Positions 16,136 to 25,281 of a DNA stretch of 64,000 nt are shown here, piece by piece. Position 1 is the stretch's first letter. Every line of letters begins with the position of its first letter. Below the pieces are notes generated by a model. It did no database searches. It was not told the DNA's origin and worked only from the letters and a program-made list of their open reading frames with translations. The stretch is from positions 1 through 64,000 of the forward strand of contig NZ_JAOEGB010000005.1 of NCBI RefSeq assembly GCF_025420585.1, given 5' to 3'. The translations under genes and the position numbers were made by a program. The stretch comes from Planotetraspora sp. A-T 1434. GTDB lineage: Bacteria > Actinomycetota > Actinomycetes > Streptosporangiales > Streptosporangiaceae.

Positions 16136-16962
16136 GCGGCATGGCGAGCAGGCGGCTCGTGCGGGCGTCCCTCGGGGCCCTTGCCGTGCTCACCGGTCTC
16201 TACCTCGTGCTGCCGGTCTTCATCGTGATCCCGATGTCGTTCTCCGACAGCGCGTTCCTGGAGTTCCCGCCCAAGGCGTGGTCGTGGCGGTGGTACGAGA
16301 ACTTCCTGGGAGACGAGACCTGGGTCTCCAGCCTGGTGTCCAGCGTTCAGGTGGGCGTGCTCGTCACCCTGTGCGCCGTCGTCCTCGGCACGGCCGCGGC
16401 GCTCGGCATGATCCGCGGCCGCTACCCGCTGAAGGCCCTCGTCTCCGCTCTGGTGATGGCTCCCGTGCTGGTGCCGTACGTCATCATCGGCCTGGCCGTC
16501 TACGCTGTCTTCCTGGACCTCGGGCTGACCGAGACGCTGCTCGGCTTCGTGCTGGTGCACACCGCGCTGGCCGTGCCGTACGTCGTGATCACGGTGTCGT
16601 CGGCGCTGATGTCCTTCGACCGGCGGCTGGAGAACGCGGCGATGAGCCTCGGCGCCGGGCCGATCGTCACGTTCGCCCGGGTGACGCTGCCGGTGATCCT
16701 GCCGAGCGTCCTCAGCGGCGCGGTGTTCGCGTTCGTCACCTCCTTCGACGAGGTGGTCACGAGCGTCTTCCTGTCCGGGCCCGACTTCACGACCCTGCCC
16801 GTCCAGATGTGGTCGGGCGTGCGGGTCCGCATCGACCCGACGGTGGCGGCCGTGTCGAGCATGTTGTTGCTCGTCACGCTGGCCCTGTTCGCCGTGGCCG
16901 GGCTGGCCCGCCTGGCCCGCCGCGTGAGAGCCGGCGGCGCGAAAGAACGGAGAAGCAGTTGA
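16132..16962 (+). CDS. ABC transporter permease (PotC-like)
   Basis: A 276-residue partner permease with six hydrophobic segments. The EAA loop reads AAMSLGAGPIVTFARVTLPVILP. The ATG at 16132 overlaps the previous stop (ATGA), and the gene itself ends in TTGA shared with the ATPase start. Membership in the PotC group follows from the N-terminal VLPVFIVIPMSFSDSAFLEFPP segment. Confidence 0.9.
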   Translation: MSGMASRRLVRASLGALAVLTGLYLVLPVFIVIPMSFSDSAFLEFPPKAWSWRWYENFLGDETWVSSLVSSVQVGVLVTLCAVVLGTAAALGMIRGRYPLKALVSALVMAPVLVPYVIIGLAVYAVFLDLGLTETLLGFVLVHTALAVPYVVITVSSALMSFDRRLENAAMSLGAGPIVTFARVTLPVILPSVLSGAVFAFVTSFDEVVTSVFLSGPDFTTLPVQMWSGVRVRIDPTVAAVSSMLLLVTLALFAVAGLARLARRVRAGGAKERRSS

Positions 16963-17966
16963 GTGACGGCGGATCGGTCGACGTCCGGGGCGTCGTCAAG
17001 CGCTACAGGGACACCCTCGCCCTCGACGACGTGACGCTGCACGTGCCGGGCGGCGAGTTCGTCACCCTGCTCGGCGCGAGCGGCTCGGGCAAGTCGACCC
17101 TCCTCGGCGTGATCGCCGGGTTCACCGAGCCGACCTCGGGCAGCGTGGCCGTGGACGGCCGGGACATCACCAAGGTCCCGCCGTACCGGCGCGGCCTCGG
17201 CATGGTGTTCCAGCACTACGCGCTGTTCCCGCACATGACGGTGTGGGACAACGTGGCCTTCCCGCTGCGCCGCAGGCGCGTGCGGGGCGACGAGCTGCGC
17301 ACCCGCGTCGAGCAGGCGCTCGAGGTCGTCGGGCTCGGGGCGCTGGCCAAGAGGCTCCCGGCGCAGCTGTCCGGAGGGCAGCAGCAGCGGGTCGCGCTGG
17401 CCAGGGCCATCGTGTTCCGGCCGCGGGTGCTGCTCATGGACGAGCCGCTCAGCGCGCTGGACAAGCGGCTGCGCGAGCAGTTGCAGTTGGAGATGAAAAG
17501 ACTGCACCGGGAGCTCGGCATCACGTTCGTCTTCGTGACGCACGACCAGGAGGAGGCCCTCACCATGTCCGACCGGATCGCGCTGCTGCGAGACGGCCGG
17601 ATCGTGCAGGCCGGCACCCCCGAGGAGCTGTACGAGCGGCCCTCCAGCCGCTACACCGCCGAGTTCCTCGGCGAGTCCAACCTCTTCCCCGGCCGCGACG
17701 CCGGCACCGTCCTGGTCGTAAGGCCCGAGCACCTCGGGGTCCTCCCGCAGGGCGAGAGCCTGCCCCAGGACCACGAGGCGTACGACTGCGACGTCCGCGA
17801 GGTCGTCTATCTCGGCAGCGGCCTGCGGGTCGAGGTCGAGCTGCGCTCCGGTCAGCGCGTCGTGGCCCGCACGGCGGCGCGCGGGCCGCACGTCCCCAAG
17901 CCCGGGGATTCCGCGATCGTGCACTGGCATCCCGAGACGTCCGTCGTGGTGTCCGATGATGAATGA
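16959..17966 (+). CDS. ABC transporter ATP-binding protein (PotA-like)
   Basis: A 335-residue ATPase that powers the importer. Walker A is GASGSGKST, the Q-loop MVFQHYALFP, the signature LSGGQQQR, Walker B VLLMDEPLSALD and the H-loop FVFVTHDQEEA. A C-terminal TOBE domain follows residue 240, as in PotA and MalK, and may carry regulation. The TTG start at 16959 overlaps the stop of the permease gene (TTGA), the only reasonable start before VDVRGVVKRYR. Confidence 0.93.
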   Translation: MSDGGSVDVRGVVKRYRDTLALDDVTLHVPGGEFVTLLGASGSGKSTLLGVIAGFTEPTSGSVAVDGRDITKVPPYRRGLGMVFQHYALFPHMTVWDNVAFPLRRRRVRGDELRTRVEQALEVVGLGALAKRLPAQLSGGQQQRVALARAIVFRPRVLLMDEPLSALDKRLREQLQLEMKRLHRELGITFVFVTHDQEEALTMSDRIALLRDGRIVQAGTPEELYERPSSRYTAEFLGESNLFPGRDAGTVLVVRPEHLGVLPQGESLPQDHEAYDCDVREVVYLGSGLRVEVELRSGQRVVARTAARGPHVPKPGDSAIVHWHPETSVVVSDDE

Positions 17967-17979
17967 GAGGGAGTACCGC

Positions 17980-19161
17980 ATGCCGCGTCCCGTCCGTGAC
18001 GCCCTGCAGCTCACGTCCGACCAGCTGGACTTCGTCGAGCTGGCCCGCGAGTTCGCGATGCGCGAGATCCGCCCGAGGGCGCGCGACGTCGACGAGGCCG
18101 ACCACGAGTCGCCCCTGGACCTGTGGGCGAGGGCGGCCAAGATGGGCTTCACCTCGTTCATGCTGCCCTCCGAGTATGGCGGCGGAGGAGTGACCGACCT
18201 GGTGACCCAGGCGCTGGTGACCGAGGAGCTGTGCTACGGCGACATCGGCATCGGCAACCTGCTGACCTCGAACGGGTTCTTCGCCGGGCCGGTGGAGGCG
18301 CTCGGCACCGAGGAACAGCGCCGGCGCTGGCTAACCCCGCTGTGCGGCGAGGAGCCGCCGCTGACGGCGCTCGCGGTGACCGAGCCCGACGTCGGCTCGG
18401 ACGCCGCCGCCCTCCAGACCCGGGCCGTCCGAGACGGCGACGAGTACGTGCTGAGCGGCACCAAGACGTGGATCTCGAACGCGCCCTACGCCAAGTGGTT
18501 CGTCGTGTTCGCGACGGTCGACCCCTCCCTGCGCTCGCGCGGCGTCACCGCCTTCGTCGTCGACCGCGACACCCCCGGCCTGTCGGTCGGGCGGCCGATC
18601 CCGAAGATGGGCCAGCGGGCGATCGTCAGCGCCGAGGTAGTCCTCGACCAGGTCCGGGTCCCCGCCGAGAACCGGCTGGGCGAGGAGGGTCAGGGCTTCT
18701 ACGGCATGATGCGGACCTTCGACGCCTCCCGCATCCTGATCGGCGCGGCGGCGACCGGGCTCGCGCGGGCCGCGCTGGACACCGCCCTCGCCTACGCCAG
18801 GGAGCGCCGCCAGTTCGGCGTGCCGATCATCGAGCACCAGGCGGTCGCGTTCCGGCTCGCCGAGATGGCCGCCAAGGTCGACGCGTCGCACCTGCTCACC
18901 ATGCGCGCCGCCGCCCTGCACGACTCGGGCGAGCCCGCCACGGAGGAGGCGGCGATCGCCAAGCTCACGGCCTCGGACAACGCCATGTGGTGCACCTGGG
19001 CAGCCGTCCAGACGCACGGCGGCTGGGGCTACTCCCGCGAGTTCCTTGTCGAGAAGTGGATGCGGGACGCCAAGCTGGAGGAGATCGAGGAGGGCACCTC
19101 GGACATCCAGCGGCTCATCATCTCCCGCTCGCTGGCCCGCTCAATGGCCGGGTCCGCATGA
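17980..19161 (+). CDS. Acyl-CoA dehydrogenase
   Basis: A 393-residue FAD enzyme that introduces an alpha,beta double bond in an acyl-CoA. Visible blocks: LTALAVTEPDVGSDAAALQT (FAD contacts), KTWISNAPYA, RRQFGVPIIEHQAVAFRLAE and the C-terminal IEEGTSDIQRLIISRSLA with the catalytic-base Glu region. ATG 17980 is preferred over ATGs at 17956 and 17959 because GAGAGGGAG lies 7 bases upstream. This is the only junction in the operon with a short gap (13 bases) rather than a 4-base overlap. Chain-length preference unknown. Confidence 0.92.
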   Translation: MPRPVRDALQLTSDQLDFVELAREFAMREIRPRARDVDEADHESPLDLWARAAKMGFTSFMLPSEYGGGGVTDLVTQALVTEELCYGDIGIGNLLTSNGFFAGPVEALGTEEQRRRWLTPLCGEEPPLTALAVTEPDVGSDAAALQTRAVRDGDEYVLSGTKTWISNAPYAKWFVVFATVDPSLRSRGVTAFVVDRDTPGLSVGRPIPKMGQRAIVSAEVVLDQVRVPAENRLGEEGQGFYGMMRTFDASRILIGAAATGLARAALDTALAYARERRQFGVPIIEHQAVAFRLAEMAAKVDASHLLTMRAAALHDSGEPATEEAAIAKLTASDNAMWCTWAAVQTHGGWGYSREFLVEKWMRDAKLEEIEEGTSDIQRLIISRSLARSMAGSA

Positions 19162-21176
19162 GTCTCGGGGTCTTCGCCGACCCGCGGTCCGTCGCGGTGA
19201 TCGGCGCCTCGGCCGACCCGGCCAAGTGGGGTCACTGGCTGGCCAGGGGAGCGCTCCGCGGGGCGCACCGCCGTACGGTCCACCTGGTGAGCCGGTCGGG
19301 CGCGGTCGTGGACGGCGTCGCGAGCCGGCCCAGCCTGAGCGACCTGCCGGACACGCCCGAGCTGGCCGTGCTCTGCGTGCCGCCCTCCTCGATCGAGCAG
19401 GTCATGGGGGAGGGGCTGGAGCTCGGCGTGCGGGGCTTTCTCGCCATCACCGCCGGAACCGAGGATGCCAGGCTGGCGGCCCGGGTCCAGGCGGCGGGCG
19501 CGCGCCTCGTCGGGCCCAACTGCCTCGGCATCTACGACGCCGCGACCGCGCTGGAGCTGGCCTGGGGCAACTTCACCCCCGGCTCGCTCGGCATCGTCTC
19601 CCAGTCCGGGCAGCTCGGGCTGGAGCTGGCCGGTCTGGCGGGCGAGGCCGGCATCGGGGTCTCCCGGTTCGTGTCGGTCGGAAACCAGGCCGACGTCTCC
19701 GCGGCGGAGATCCTGGCCGACCTGGCGTCCCACGACCTCACCAGGGTCGTGGTCGTCTATCTGGAGAGCTTCGGCGGGTCCTCTACAGCGGGCCGGGCCC
19801 TGCTGGGAACGCTCCAGACGCTGCGGGAGCGCGGCAAGCCGGTCGTGGTCCTCACCGTCGGGGCGAGCGAGGCGAGCCGGGCCGCGGCGCGCTCCCACAC
19901 CGGGGCGCTGACCGCGTCGTCCGACGTGGTGGAGGCCGCGTGCCGGGCCGCCGGGGCGATCCTCGCCGAGACGCCGGCGCAGGCGGTGGACCTCGCGCAG
20001 ATGCTGCTCGACGGAGCCCGTCCCGTCGGCAGGCGGGTCGCGGTCGTGGGGGACAGCGGCGGCCAGGGCGCCCTGGCCGCCGACACGCTGGCCCGGGCGG
20101 GGCTGGAGGTCCCGCGGCTCTCGGACGCCACGGTCGCCGCGCTCGGCCGCACGCTCCCCGAGGGCGCGGGAGCCCGCAACCCCGTCGATCTCGCCGGGGC
20201 GGGCGAGCGCGACCTGACCAGCTACGCGACGCTCGTCTCCACGCTGCTCGCCAGCGGCGAGGTGGACGCCGTGCTGCTGACCGGCTACTTCGGCTCGTAC
20301 GGCCAGGACGCCCCCAGCCTGGCCGCCGCCGAGCACCGGGTGATCGGGATGCTCGGCGACGCCGGGCGGGCGGCCGGGCTCCCCGTGGTGGTGCACACCA
20401 TGGGCCTGGACAACCCCGCCGTGACGGCGCTGCGCGAGCAGGGCATGCCGACCTACCACACGATCGACGCGGCCGGCCGGTCGCTCGGCCTCGCCACCGA
20501 GCTCGCCCTCCGCGCGCCGCGCCTCATGGGGACCCCGCCGCAGGTGACAGAGGGCGCGCCCAGCGGTTATCTGGCGGCGCGGGCGCTCCTCGGCGAGTAC
20601 GGCGTGGCCTACCCCGCCGCGGTCGCCGTCCGCGACCGCGACGACGTGCTCGCCGCCCCCCTGCGCCCGCCGTACGTGCTCAAGGCCGCCTGGCTGGAGC
20701 ACAAGACCGAGGCGGCCGGAGTCGTCGTGGGCCTGGCCGGGGCGGCCGAGGCCGCCGAAGCCCTCGGCGCGATGACCGCCCGGCTGGGAGCCGGGGAGTA
20801 CGTCCTGGAGGAGATGGACAACCGGCCGCACGTGGCCGAGCTCATCGTGGGCGCCCGGCGGGACCCGTCCTTCGGCCCCGTCGTCATGGTGGGCGCGGGG
20901 GGCGTCAACGCCGAGGTCTACCGGGACGTCGCGGTGGAGCTGGCCCCCGTCACGGAGGAGGTGGCGATGGACATGCTCCGGCGGTTGCGTATCCTGCCCC
21001 TGCTCACCGGCTGGCGAGGACGCCCGGCGGTGTCCCTGGAAGGCGCCGCGGCGGTGGTGGCCGCGGTCTCGCGGCTGGTCGCCCAGCGGCCAGGCATCGA
21101 GGAGTGCGAGATCAATCCCTTGCGGGTCGGCCCCGGCGGGGCCCTGGCCGTGGACGCGCTGGTGGTGTCCCGATGA
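19158..21176 (+). CDS. NDP-forming acyl-CoA synthetase (acetate-CoA ligase, ADP-forming type)
   Basis: A 672-residue fused alpha-beta synthetase that couples acid, CoA and ATP to acyl-CoA, ADP and phosphate (or the reverse). Domain order: CoA-binding Rossmann (FADPRSVAVIGASADPAKWG), succinyl-CoA synthetase-like domains with GPNCLGIYD, SQSGQLGLELAG and the phospho-histidine region RSHTGALTAS, then a C-terminal ATP-grasp domain (PPYVLKAAWLEHKTEAAGVV to ECEINPLRV). Overlaps both neighbours by 4 bases. It may activate the acid produced by this pathway for the dehydrogenase encoded just upstream. Confidence 0.88.
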   Translation: MSLGVFADPRSVAVIGASADPAKWGHWLARGALRGAHRRTVHLVSRSGAVVDGVASRPSLSDLPDTPELAVLCVPPSSIEQVMGEGLELGVRGFLAITAGTEDARLAARVQAAGARLVGPNCLGIYDAATALELAWGNFTPGSLGIVSQSGQLGLELAGLAGEAGIGVSRFVSVGNQADVSAAEILADLASHDLTRVVVVYLESFGGSSTAGRALLGTLQTLRERGKPVVVLTVGASEASRAAARSHTGALTASSDVVEAACRAAGAILAETPAQAVDLAQMLLDGARPVGRRVAVVGDSGGQGALAADTLARAGLEVPRLSDATVAALGRTLPEGAGARNPVDLAGAGERDLTSYATLVSTLLASGEVDAVLLTGYFGSYGQDAPSLAAAEHRVIGMLGDAGRAAGLPVVVHTMGLDNPAVTALREQGMPTYHTIDAAGRSLGLATELALRAPRLMGTPPQVTEGAPSGYLAARALLGEYGVAYPAAVAVRDRDDVLAAPLRPPYVLKAAWLEHKTEAAGVVVGLAGAAEAAEALGAMTARLGAGEYVLEEMDNRPHVAELIVGARRDPSFGPVVMVGAGGVNAEVYRDVAVELAPVTEEVAMDMLRRLRILPLLTGWRGRPAVSLEGAAAVVAAVSRLVAQRPGIEECEINPLRVGPGGALAVDALVVSR

Positions 21177-22771
21177 ACGATTCGAAGAAGGACGTGGTGA
21201 CCGGCGGAGAGGCCCTGGCCCGGGCGCTGGCCGAGCACGGCGTCGACACGGTCTTCGGCATCCCCGGCACCCACAACCTGCCGATCTACCGGCACCTCCC
21301 GGCGTACGGCATGCGGCATGTGGGCATGCGGCACGAGCAGGGCGCCGGATACGCCGCCGACGGCTACGCCAGGCTCACCGGGCGGCCGGGCGTCTGCCTG
21401 GTCACCTCCGGGCCCGCCACGCTGAACGCGGCCGCCGCGATCGGGCAGGCGTACTCCGACTCGGTGCCGGTCCTGCTGCTGTCGCCTGGGATGCCGCTGC
21501 GCAACCCCGGCCGGGGACGCGGCGTGCTGCACGAGACCAAGGACCAGCGGGCCGCGATGGACGCGATCGCCGCCTACAGCCACCGGGTCACGAGCGTGGC
21601 CGAGATCCCGGTCGCGGTGGCGCAGGCGTTCGCCGCGATGACCTCGGGACGGCCCCGCCCGGTCCACATCGAGGTCCCGCTGGACGTGCTGGAGGAGCTG
21701 GACGCCGCTCCGCCCGTGGGCCCGCTCGGCATCGCCACACCCACCCCGAGGGACGCGGACCTGGACGCGGCGGCGCGGCGGCTCGCGGCGGCGCGCCGTC
21801 CGGTGATCCTGGCGGGAGGCGGCGCGCGGGGCGCCTCGCGCGAGCTGCGCGCGGTGGCCGAGCGGCTCGGCGCTCCCGTGGCCACGACCGCCAACGGCAA
21901 GGGCGTGCTGTGGGACAACCACCCCCTGGCGCTCGGCGCGGGCCTCCACCTGCGCGCCGTCGCCGACCTGGTGGAACAGGCCGACGCCGTCCTGGTCGTC
22001 GGCAGCGAGCTGGCGCCGTCCGACCTGTGGAACGGCCCCCTGCCCCTGGAGGGCCGGCTGGTCCGGATCGACGTGGACCCGGCGCAGATCGTCACGAACG
22101 CGGCCCCGGAGATCGCGATCGTCGGGGACGCGGCCCTGGCCCTGCGGGGCCTGTTCGACCGGCTCGACCCGCGTGACGAGGCACAGGACTGCGGGGAGTG
22201 GCGGCGGCGCAAGCGGGCCGAGTCCCGGGCCGAGGGCCGGGCCTGGCTGGAGATCGTCGACGCCCTGGCCTCCGCCCTGCCCCGGGACGCCGTCGTGGCC
22301 GCCGACAGCGCCATGGTCTGCTATTACGGCGCGCTGGCCAACCTGCCCGCCTACCGCCCCGGCGCGTTCCTCTACCCCACGGGGTACGGCACGCTCGGCT
22401 ACGGCCTGCCGGCGGCCGTGGGCGCCAAGATCGGCAGCCCGGACACGCCGGTCCTCGCGCTGCTCGGCGACGGCGGCGTGATGTTCACCGTGGCCGAGCT
22501 CGCGGCGGCCGCGTCGCTCGGCCTGCCGCTTCCCGTGGTCGTCGTGGACAACGGGGGCTACGGCGAGATCCGCGACGAGATGGTCGGGCGCGGCGATCCC
22601 GTCCAGGCGGTCGAGCTGCCGTCGCCCGACTTCGCGGCGCTCGCGGAGGCCCTCGGCTGCCGGGGCGTCCGCACCACGGCGGGGAAGCTCGCGGACGCGG
22701 TGACGGACGCGTTCGCTGCGGACCGCCCGACCCTGATCCATGTTCCGACGATGAATTTGGAGGTGCGGTGA
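21173..22771 (+). CDS. Thiamine diphosphate-dependent decarboxylase/acetolactate synthase-like enzyme
   Basis: A 532-residue ThDP enzyme with the three-domain pyruvate-decarboxylase fold. The catalytic Glu sits in GMRHEQGAGYAADGYAR, and the ThDP/Mg motif runs from LGDGGVMFTVAEL to VVDNGGYGEI (GDG...N). It is closest in layout to 2-oxo acid decarboxylases and acetolactate synthase-like proteins such as AruI (5-guanidino-2-oxopentanoate decarboxylase). No FAD-binding hallmark stands out. Downstream of an amino-acid-forming and next to a 2-oxo-acid-forming enzyme, a 2-oxo acid decarboxylase role is favoured. Overlaps both neighbours by 4 bases. Confidence 0.85.
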   Translation: MNDSKKDVVTGGEALARALAEHGVDTVFGIPGTHNLPIYRHLPAYGMRHVGMRHEQGAGYAADGYARLTGRPGVCLVTSGPATLNAAAAIGQAYSDSVPVLLLSPGMPLRNPGRGRGVLHETKDQRAAMDAIAAYSHRVTSVAEIPVAVAQAFAAMTSGRPRPVHIEVPLDVLEELDAAPPVGPLGIATPTPRDADLDAAARRLAAARRPVILAGGGARGASRELRAVAERLGAPVATTANGKGVLWDNHPLALGAGLHLRAVADLVEQADAVLVVGSELAPSDLWNGPLPLEGRLVRIDVDPAQIVTNAAPEIAIVGDAALALRGLFDRLDPRDEAQDCGEWRRRKRAESRAEGRAWLEIVDALASALPRDAVVAADSAMVCYYGALANLPAYRPGAFLYPTGYGTLGYGLPAAVGAKIGSPDTPVLALLGDGGVMFTVAELAAAASLGLPLPVVVVDNGGYGEIRDEMVGRGDPVQAVELPSPDFAALAEALGCRGVRTTAGKLADAVTDAFAADRPTLIHVPTMNLEVR

Positions 22772-23919
22772 ACCTGCTGGAGATCACCTGGACCGACCCG
22801 GTCACCGAGCGACGGGGCTACGTGGTGATCCACAGCCTGGTCCGCGGCATCGCGAGCGGTGGGTTGCGACTCCGGGCGGGCTGCACGCTCGACGAGGTCG
22901 CCGGGCTGGCCAGGGGCATGGCGCTCAAGGAGGCCCTGGTCTACGACCCGGCCGACCGCTACATCCCGCTCGGCGGCGCCAAGGGCGGCATCGACATCGG
23001 CTCGGACGACCCTGAGGCGCCCGCCGTGCTGGGCCGGTTCCTGACCGCCGTGCTGCCCGTCCTGCGCGCCCAGTGGAACACGGGCGAGGACTTCGGCCTC
23101 AGCCAGGACCTGCTCGACCGGCTCATGGCCGAGCTCGGCCTGCCGTCCACGATCGAGCCCGTGTTCGCCCTGCTCGACGACGCCGACGCGGCGCGGGAAC
23201 GGCTGCGCGAGGCGTTCGCGGTCATGGTCGACGGGGTGCCGCTGGCCGACCTGGTGGGCGGCTTCGGAGTGGCGGACGCCTGCGTCGTGGCGGCGGAGCG
23301 GCTCGGCATCGAGGCCAAGGACGCCACCGCCGTGGTGCAGGGGTTCGGCACGATCGGCGGCGCGGCGGCGCGCTACCTGTCGCAGGCGGGCGTGCGGGTC
23401 GTCGCCGTGGCCGACCGGCTTGGTCTGGTGAGCGATCCCGAGGGCCTCGACGTCGAGGCCATGCTCGCGGCCCGCGACCGCTCCGGGGTGATCGACCGCT
23501 CCAGCCTGCCGTCCGGCGCGCGGACCGGCGGCGACTGGCTCGACGTCCCCGCCGACATCCTCGTGCCGTGCGCCATGTCCTACGTGCTCCCCGACGCGGC
23601 TCCCGTGCGGGCCCGGGTCGTGGTCGAGGGGGCCAACATGCCGACGCTGCCCTCGGCCGAGGCGGACCTGTTCGCCCGCGGCGTCCCCGTCGTGCCGGAC
23701 TTCCTGGCCAACGTCATGACGAACGCCTGGTGGTGGTGGGTCGTCTTCGGGGACATCGCCCCGACGGCCCCCGAGTCGTTCGCCAAGATCTCCCGGACGA
23801 CGCGCCGCCTGCTCGGCACGGTCTGGGACGACGCCGCCGGAAGGGGAGTCCCCCTGCGCGCCGCCGCGCTCGACCTCGCCGAGCGGAACGCCTCCGCGAT
23901 CGCGTCGAGGTACGCGTGA
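22768..23919 (+). CDS. Glu/Leu/Phe/Val-family amino acid dehydrogenase
   Basis: A 383-residue NAD(P)-dependent enzyme deaminating an amino acid to a 2-oxo acid. PLGGAKGGIDIG holds the catalytic Lys, and VVQGFGTIGGAAARYLSQAG is the dinucleotide-binding fingerprint. The GTG at 22768 has TTGGAGG upstream and overlaps the previous stop (GTGA). The protein is shorter than hexameric glutamate dehydrogenase (about 450), fitting the Leu/Phe/Val branch, but a replacement of the typical helical insert makes the substrate uncertain. Confidence 0.85.
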   Translation: MNLLEITWTDPVTERRGYVVIHSLVRGIASGGLRLRAGCTLDEVAGLARGMALKEALVYDPADRYIPLGGAKGGIDIGSDDPEAPAVLGRFLTAVLPVLRAQWNTGEDFGLSQDLLDRLMAELGLPSTIEPVFALLDDADAARERLREAFAVMVDGVPLADLVGGFGVADACVVAAERLGIEAKDATAVVQGFGTIGGAAARYLSQAGVRVVAVADRLGLVSDPEGLDVEAMLAARDRSGVIDRSSLPSGARTGGDWLDVPADILVPCAMSYVLPDAAPVRARVVVEGANMPTLPSAEADLFARGVPVVPDFLANVMTNAWWWWVVFGDIAPTAPESFAKISRTTRRLLGTVWDDAAGRGVPLRAAALDLAERNASAIASRYA

Positions 23920-25043
23920 AGGACGCCCTGGCCGCCCGCCTCGACGCCGCCGCCCCCCACGCCGTACGGCTGAGCCGCCTCATCCACGGCCATCCGGAGC
24001 TGGGCTTCGAGGAGCACCGGGCGGCGGCGTGGACGGCGGAGCCGCTCGCCGACGCCGGGTTCGACGTGTCCGTCGGCGCGTTCTCCCTGCCCACCTCGCT
24101 CCTCGCGACGTACGGCACGGGCGAGCGGGTGATCACGCTCTGCGCCGAGTACGACGCGCTGCCGGACATCGGGCACGCCTGCGGGCACAACCTGATCGCG
24201 GGAGTCGCCGTGGCCGCCGCACTGGCCCTGGCGCCGCTCGCCGACGACCTCGGGATCACCGTGCGGGTCCTCGGCACCCCGGCCGAGGAGACCGGCGGCG
24301 GCAAGGTCCTGATGCTGTCGCGCGGGGCGTTCGACGGGAGCGACGTCGTGCTGATGGCGCATCCGGGGCCCTACGACTGCGTGCGGCCGCGGTTCGTCGC
24401 CTGCGGTGGGCTGACCGTGCGATATCAGGGCCGGGCGGCGCACGCCGCGCTCAACCCCCACGACGGGGTGAACGCCGCCGACGCGCTGACCGTGGCCCAG
24501 GTGGCCATCGGCCTGCTGCGTCAGCACATGGGGCCGGGCGAGTTCGTGCACGGCGTGACCACGGCGGCGGGGTCGGCCCCGAACGTGGTCCCCGACCTCG
24601 CCTCGGCCGTCTACAACGTCCGCGCCCCCGACCTCGCCCGGCTGTCGGCCCTGACGGACCGGGTGAGCGCCTGCTTCGAGGCCGGGGCGCTGGCGACCGG
24701 CGCCCAGGTGACCGTCTCGCCCGATGCCGTGGTCTACGCCGAGTTGCGGTCGGACGCGGAGCTGGCCCGGCGGTACGAGGACAACTGGCCGGGGCCGCTG
24801 CCGCCGCGCGGCGAGGTCTTCGGGTCCACGGACTTCGGCAACGTCTCGCAGGTGCTGCCCGCCCTGCACCCGATCTTCTCGATCGGGCGGGCGGTGGCCA
24901 ACCACCATCCCGGCTTCACGGCGGCGGCCGGCACGCCCGAGGCCGAGCGCGCCATGCTGGCGGCCGCGCGGGCCCTGGCCTGGTCGGTCGCGGACCTGGC
25001 CGCCCCGGCCCCCGAGACCGGGCCCGGCCCCGGGCGAGCGTGA
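23916..25043 (+). CDS. M20D-family amidohydrolase/peptidase
   Basis: A 375-residue zinc hydrolase of the aminoacylase/AbgB/PM20D2 group. Metal-binding blocks include GHPELGFEEH, CAEYDALPDIGHACGHN and GTPAEETGGGK; the dimerisation domain has the conserved His in GRAAHAALNPHDGVNAADAL. These cleave an acyl or beta-alanyl group from an amino acid. The GTG at 23916 overlaps the dehydrogenase stop. As the last gene of the operon it likely provides the first intracellular step, releasing the amino acid used by the dehydrogenase. Confidence 0.88.
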   Translation: MKDALAARLDAAAPHAVRLSRLIHGHPELGFEEHRAAAWTAEPLADAGFDVSVGAFSLPTSLLATYGTGERVITLCAEYDALPDIGHACGHNLIAGVAVAAALALAPLADDLGITVRVLGTPAEETGGGKVLMLSRGAFDGSDVVLMAHPGPYDCVRPRFVACGGLTVRYQGRAAHAALNPHDGVNAADALTVAQVAIGLLRQHMGPGEFVHGVTTAAGSAPNVVPDLASAVYNVRAPDLARLSALTDRVSACFEAGALATGAQVTVSPDAVVYAELRSDAELARRYEDNWPGPLPPRGEVFGSTDFGNVSQVLPALHPIFSIGRAVANHHPGFTAAAGTPEAERAMLAAARALAWSVADLAAPAPETGPGPGRA

Positions 25044-25177
25044 CCTTACGGGGGGCCGACAGGGGCGGCTCCTCCGGGACCCCCGCGAGTGACGTGCGGC
25101 CCATCATCCCCGTTCCGCGCATCAAGTTCGCCATCGAAGGCGGAAAACCGCAGGTAAAGCGCTCCTTGAAAGGTGGC

Positions 25178-25195
25178 TGGAGCGCTAGCGTTCCA
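25178..25195. promoter_or_regulatory. Near-perfect palindrome upstream of the lipoprotein pair
   Basis: TGGAGCGCTAGCGTTCCA is symmetric at 16 of 18 positions, centred on GCTAGC. A related half, AAAGCGCTCC, lies about 20 bases before it. The style (TGGxxCGC..GCGxxCCA) is that of LacI-family operators, but no LacI gene is in the window. It is about 90 bases before the proposed start of the next gene. Confidence 0.5.
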
Positions 25196-25281
25196 CTGGC
25201 CCGCCGCTCACGCACGTCGTGATCGTGGAAACGCGGGTCCGGGCGTGCGCCGGGAGCCGCTCGGTGGAGACGGGGGTCGGC

